A stretch of DNA of 22,657 bases. It comes from an uncultured Oscillospiraceae bacterium. Its GTDB lineage: Bacteria; Bacillota; Clostridia; UBA1212; SIG427. Under the pieces are notes generated by a model. It did not search any database. It was not told the origin of the DNA and saw nothing but the letters and a program-made list of their open reading frames with translations. The stretch is taken from the NCBI GenBank assembly GCA_902465325.1, contig CABQMV010000016.1:1-22657 (forward strand). Reading direction: 5' to 3'. This document shows, piece after piece, positions 20,128-22,657 of the stretch (position 1 is the first letter of the stretch; each line of letters starts with the position of its first letter). Position numbers and translations under genes: made by a program.

Positions 20128-21303
20128 GTGTTTATTCATCAATTCAAATACGCATTTACTGTTCTTTTTCGGGATAAAAGCCTTATTTTCTGGACATTTG
20201 CCTTTCCTCTTATCATGGCAACGTTTTTTCACCTGGCTTTTTCAGATATTGAAAACAGGGAGCAGCTGGGCACGGTCCCTATTGCTGTTGTGGAGAATGA
20301 GGATTTTATCCAAAGTGAAGTGTGGAAAGAGGCTTTTGCTGCTCTGAGCTGCGAGGCAGGAGAAGAAGGCCTGTTCCAAACACAGTATGTAAGTCTTGAA
20401 GAGGCGGAGACGCTGCTGAATCAAAAGGAGATCGCCGGATATTTCATTTTGTCTCAGGGAGAGCCAAAGGTTGTGGTATCTTCTGATGGAATAGAAGAGA
20501 CCGTTCTGAAATATGCGGTGGAAGAAATTTCACAGACAGAGGAGATTGTACAGAATGTAGCAGCCTATGAAATTCAGGCCGGTGCTGCTGCTTCCGCCGG
20601 CTTTTTTGCCGAGCTGTATCAGGAAATCCTGGATATGACAGAGCAGCAGGCGCCCGGTATCAGAGAAATACCGGAAGACAATTTAAGCTATACCATGATT
20701 GAGTATTACACCCTGATTGCCATGACTTGTCTCTACGGGGGGATTTTGGGCATGGCGGCGGTCAATCAGAATCTGGCCAATATGAGCAAGAAAGGAAGGC
20801 GGGGTTCTGTCAGCCCTATCAGCAAGGGAAAAATGATTTTAGGCAGTGTATTGGCTGCTTATGTGACTTCGCTGATTGGCGTAGCGCTGCTGTTTGCCTA
20901 TACCGCGTGGGTGCTGAAGGTGGATTACGGAGACCGTTTACCGCTAATTGTATTGCTAACTCTGTGCGGCTGTCTGGCGGGACTCTCACTGGGGGTGGCT
21001 GTAGCGGTATTGGTAAAAGCCAATGAAAATACGAAAACGGGCATTATTATTTCGATAACGATGGCAGGCTGTTTTCTGTCAGGAATGATGGGAATTACTA
21101 TGAAATATATCATTGATAAAAATGTCCCGCTCCTCAATCGGCTCAACCCTGCTAATATGATTACAGACGGCCTGTATGCTCTTTACTATTATGATACATT
21201 AGAGCGTTTTGCCCTCAATGCGGCAAGTCTGCTCTGTTTTGCCTTGGTTATGCTCTTATTATCTGTTTCAGGACTCAGGAGGCAAACGTATGATTGTATT
21301 TAA
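20128..21303 (+). CDS. ABC-2 type transporter permease (first)
   Basis: This 391-residue permease begins with GTG at 20128, directly after the ATPase stop, so translation is coupled. The layout is that of ABC-2 (YhgE/NatB-like) permeases: one membrane segment near residues 18-38 (LIFWTFAFPLIMATFFHLAF), a long extracytoplasmic part (about 45-190) rich in acidic residues, then five to six membrane segments from LIAMTCLYGGILGMAAV to the end (LLCFALVMLLLSV). A short intracellular GRRGSVSPISKGKMILG lies between segments, as is usual in the family. It probably forms a heterodimer with the next permease. Substrate unknown; drugs, peptides or lipids are possible. Confidence 0.85.
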   Translation: MFIHQFKYAFTVLFRDKSLIFWTFAFPLIMATFFHLAFSDIENREQLGTVPIAVVENEDFIQSEVWKEAFAALSCEAGEEGLFQTQYVSLEEAETLLNQKEIAGYFILSQGEPKVVVSSDGIEETVLKYAVEEISQTEEIVQNVAAYEIQAGAAASAGFFAELYQEILDMTEQQAPGIREIPEDNLSYTMIEYYTLIAMTCLYGGILGMAAVNQNLANMSKKGRRGSVSPISKGKMILGSVLAAYVTSLIGVALLFAYTAWVLKVDYGDRLPLIVLLTLCGCLAGLSLGVAVAVLVKANENTKTGIIISITMAGCFLSGMMGITMKYIIDKNVPLLNRLNPANMITDGLYALYYYDTLERFALNAASLLCFALVMLLLSVSGLRRQTYDCI

Positions 21304-22441
21304 AACCTTTTTGAAGGTGCTGAATCGGTGTAAGCTGCCAATTATTTTATATACCGTGCTGCTCATTGCTTTCTCGGGCTTTCAAATGCAGAGCAGTGAA
21401 AGTACAGGCGGCTTTACGGCTGAGAAGCCGGACATCCTTATTATCAACAGAGATGAAGCAGATACAGGGATTACAAAAAGCCTTGTGGAATATATGGAGC
21501 GCAACTGCACCCTTGCAGAGATTTCTATGGAGGAGGACGCGATCCGAGATGCTCTCTTTTACCGTGATGTGAACTGTATTCTGTACATTCCCCAACACTT
21601 TGGCTCCGACTTTCTCAGCGGCCGGCGGCCGGAGATTGAAATAAAAAGTACAGGGGATTATCAGTCTTCCTATGCAGAAATGCTGTTGTCCCGGTATCTT
21701 AAAGTTGCAGATGTCTATGCTCAGTATATAGACGAGGAAGATGTGCTTGTCCCTAAGATAGAAGAAACGCTGCGGAAGCAGGTTCCTGCGGAGGTGGATT
21801 CTGCACTGGATACAGAGCAGATGTCCCGGGCGACGGTTTACTTTAATTTCGCCAGCTATAGTCTTTTGGCGGGCTGTGTGTATGTAATTTGTCTGATTCT
21901 GTCCAGCTTTCAGGAGGAGCGCATCCGAAAGCGCACCGTAATCAGCAGCATGAATGACAGAAAATTCAACCGGCTCCTGCTGCTGTCCAACGGTTTGTTT
22001 GCTGTTGTGCTGTGGATGTTCTATCTGCTGCTGAGCTTTGTTCTGGTAGGAAAGGTTATGTTTACAGCACAGGGTCTACTGTTTGCTCTGAATTCCTTTG
22101 TCTTCATGGTATGTGCTCTGACGATGGCATTTTTTATTGGGAACCTGGTGAAAAGCAAAAACGCAGTCAACGGAATCGTCAATGTGGTTGCTCTGGGCTC
22201 CAGCTTTTTGTGCGGCGCTTTTGTACCGGTACAGTGGCTGCCTGATTCTGTTTTAAAGGCTGCACATATTCTTCCCGCCTACTGGTATATCCAGACCAAT
22301 GAGTTTTTAAAAACTGCGGAAACGGTTACTCTGGAGTCTTTAAAACCGGTATTTGGCAATATGGCCGTGATCTTATTGTTTGCACTGCTGTTTGTACTGG
22401 CAGCCGGTTTTGTTTCCCGGCGCAGACGGAAGCTGGGATAG
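21290..22441 (+). CDS. ABC-2 type transporter permease (second)
   Basis: The 383-residue protein has the same plan as the first permease: an N-terminal membrane segment (LPIILYTVLLIAFSGF), an extracytoplasmic domain to about residue 185, and a C-terminal block of about six membrane segments (SLLAGCVYVICLILSSF, LFAVVLWMFYLLLSFVLV, GSSFLCGAFVPVQWLP, AVILLFALLFVLAAGF). The start at 21290 is preceded by AGGAGG at 21277-21282 and overlaps the first permease gene by 14 bases; an open frame extends to 21209 but adds residues from the neighbour's other frame. The end RRRRKLG is a positive cytoplasmic tail. It likely pairs with the first permease and the ATPase as one exporter. Confidence 0.87.
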   Translation: MIVFKTFLKVLNRCKLPIILYTVLLIAFSGFQMQSSESTGGFTAEKPDILIINRDEADTGITKSLVEYMERNCTLAEISMEEDAIRDALFYRDVNCILYIPQHFGSDFLSGRRPEIEIKSTGDYQSSYAEMLLSRYLKVADVYAQYIDEEDVLVPKIEETLRKQVPAEVDSALDTEQMSRATVYFNFASYSLLAGCVYVICLILSSFQEERIRKRTVISSMNDRKFNRLLLLSNGLFAVVLWMFYLLLSFVLVGKVMFTAQGLLFALNSFVFMVCALTMAFFIGNLVKSKNAVNGIVNVVALGSSFLCGAFVPVQWLPDSVLKAAHILPAYWYIQTNEFLKTAETVTLESLKPVFGNMAVILLFALLFVLAAGFVSRRRRKLG

Positions 22442-22456
22442 GAAAGTACAAACAAA

Positions 22457-22486
22457 TTGGCATTTTGTAGGCAGTCAGTGTATAAT
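22457..22486 (+). promoter_or_regulatory. Promoter of the flavin reductase-like gene
   Basis: TTGGCA (22457-22462) and TATAAT (22481-22486) are separated by 18 bases, with TG directly before the -10. No clear terminator separates it from the exporter operon, but the strong promoter suggests an independent unit. Confidence 0.7.
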
Positions 22487-22521
22487 ATAAAAGACAGAAA
22501 ACAGGAAAAGGAAGTTACGTT

Positions 22522-22657
22522 ATGAATAAAAGAGAATTGAAGCCTTCCACCATGTTAAATCCCGTACCGGTGGTTATGGTATCTTCAGGGGACAGAGAAC
22601 ACTCAAATATATTTACCGCTGCCTGGACCGGCACGGTGTGTTCAGAGCCTCCCATGG
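22522..22657 (+). CDS. Flavin reductase/flavoredoxin-like protein, N-terminal part (runs off the window)
   Basis: Forty-five residues are visible from the ATG at 22522, preceded by AGGAAAAGGAAG. The sequence has LNPVPVVMVSSGD and NIFTAAWTGTVCSEPPM, which match the start of flavin reductase-like FMN-binding proteins: the PVPVVMVS strand and the TAAWTGTV-type FMN-binding loop followed by the conserved double proline. These proteins bind FMN and carry out flavin or electron-transfer reactions in anaerobes. The rest of the gene lies outside the window, so length and specific function are unknown. Confidence 0.75.
   Translation, partial: MNKRELKPSTMLNPVPVVMVSSGDREHSNIFTAAWTGTVCSEPPM

Overview
The window comes from a Gram-positive anaerobe of the class Clostridia, most likely a gut-type Lachnospiraceae or Oscillospiraceae relative. 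This is inferred from the B. subtilis-like speA-speE-speB order, the trimeric HydABC [FeFe] hydrogenase with its clostridial accessory genes, strong AGGAGG ribosome binding sites, TTGaca/TATAAT promoters and a moderate GC content. No rRNA, tRNA, CRISPR array or intact mobile element was seen.

Region 1 (1-4679, minus strand) is a tightly packed polyamine operon: arginine decarboxylase (speA), spermidine synthase (speE), agmatinase (speB), carboxynorspermidine/carboxyspermidine dehydrogenase and the start of its decarboxylase (nspC, cut by the window edge). Both the aminopropyl (SpeE) and the carboxyspermidine routes are encoded together. Upstream of speA lies about 400 nt of leader-like DNA with a TTGACA-17-TATCCT promoter, a block of nested helices, and an antiterminator/terminator pair just before the speA ribosome binding site.

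Region 2 (5181-13774, plus strand) is a hydrogen-metabolism cluster under two promoters that share an identical 16-bp element. The first unit encodes a DRTGG protein, an RsbW-like ATPase, a HydS-like (putative sensory) [FeFe] hydrogenase, a second DRTGG protein and a PHP-domain phosphoesterase. The second unit encodes HydC (NuoE-like), another GHKL ATPase, a thioredoxin-like ferredoxin, HydB (NuoF-like) and HydA, which together should form an electron-bifurcating hydrogenase using NADH and ferredoxin. A tandem 57-bp hairpin repeat separates the ferredoxin gene from hydB. A strong terminator follows hydA.

Region 3 (about 13775-16405) is accessory and partly decayed DNA: a gene remnant broken by TGA, a short C-terminal remnant, a secreted DUF3221-like protein broken by TAG, an intact small four-helix membrane protein, and about 490 bp without a convincing gene.

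Region 4 (16406-22657, plus strand) is an envelope-related run: cardiolipin synthase, an alanine racemase-like PLP enzyme, an ABC-2 type exporter (one ATPase, two permeases), then a separate promoter and the start of a flavin reductase-like gene.
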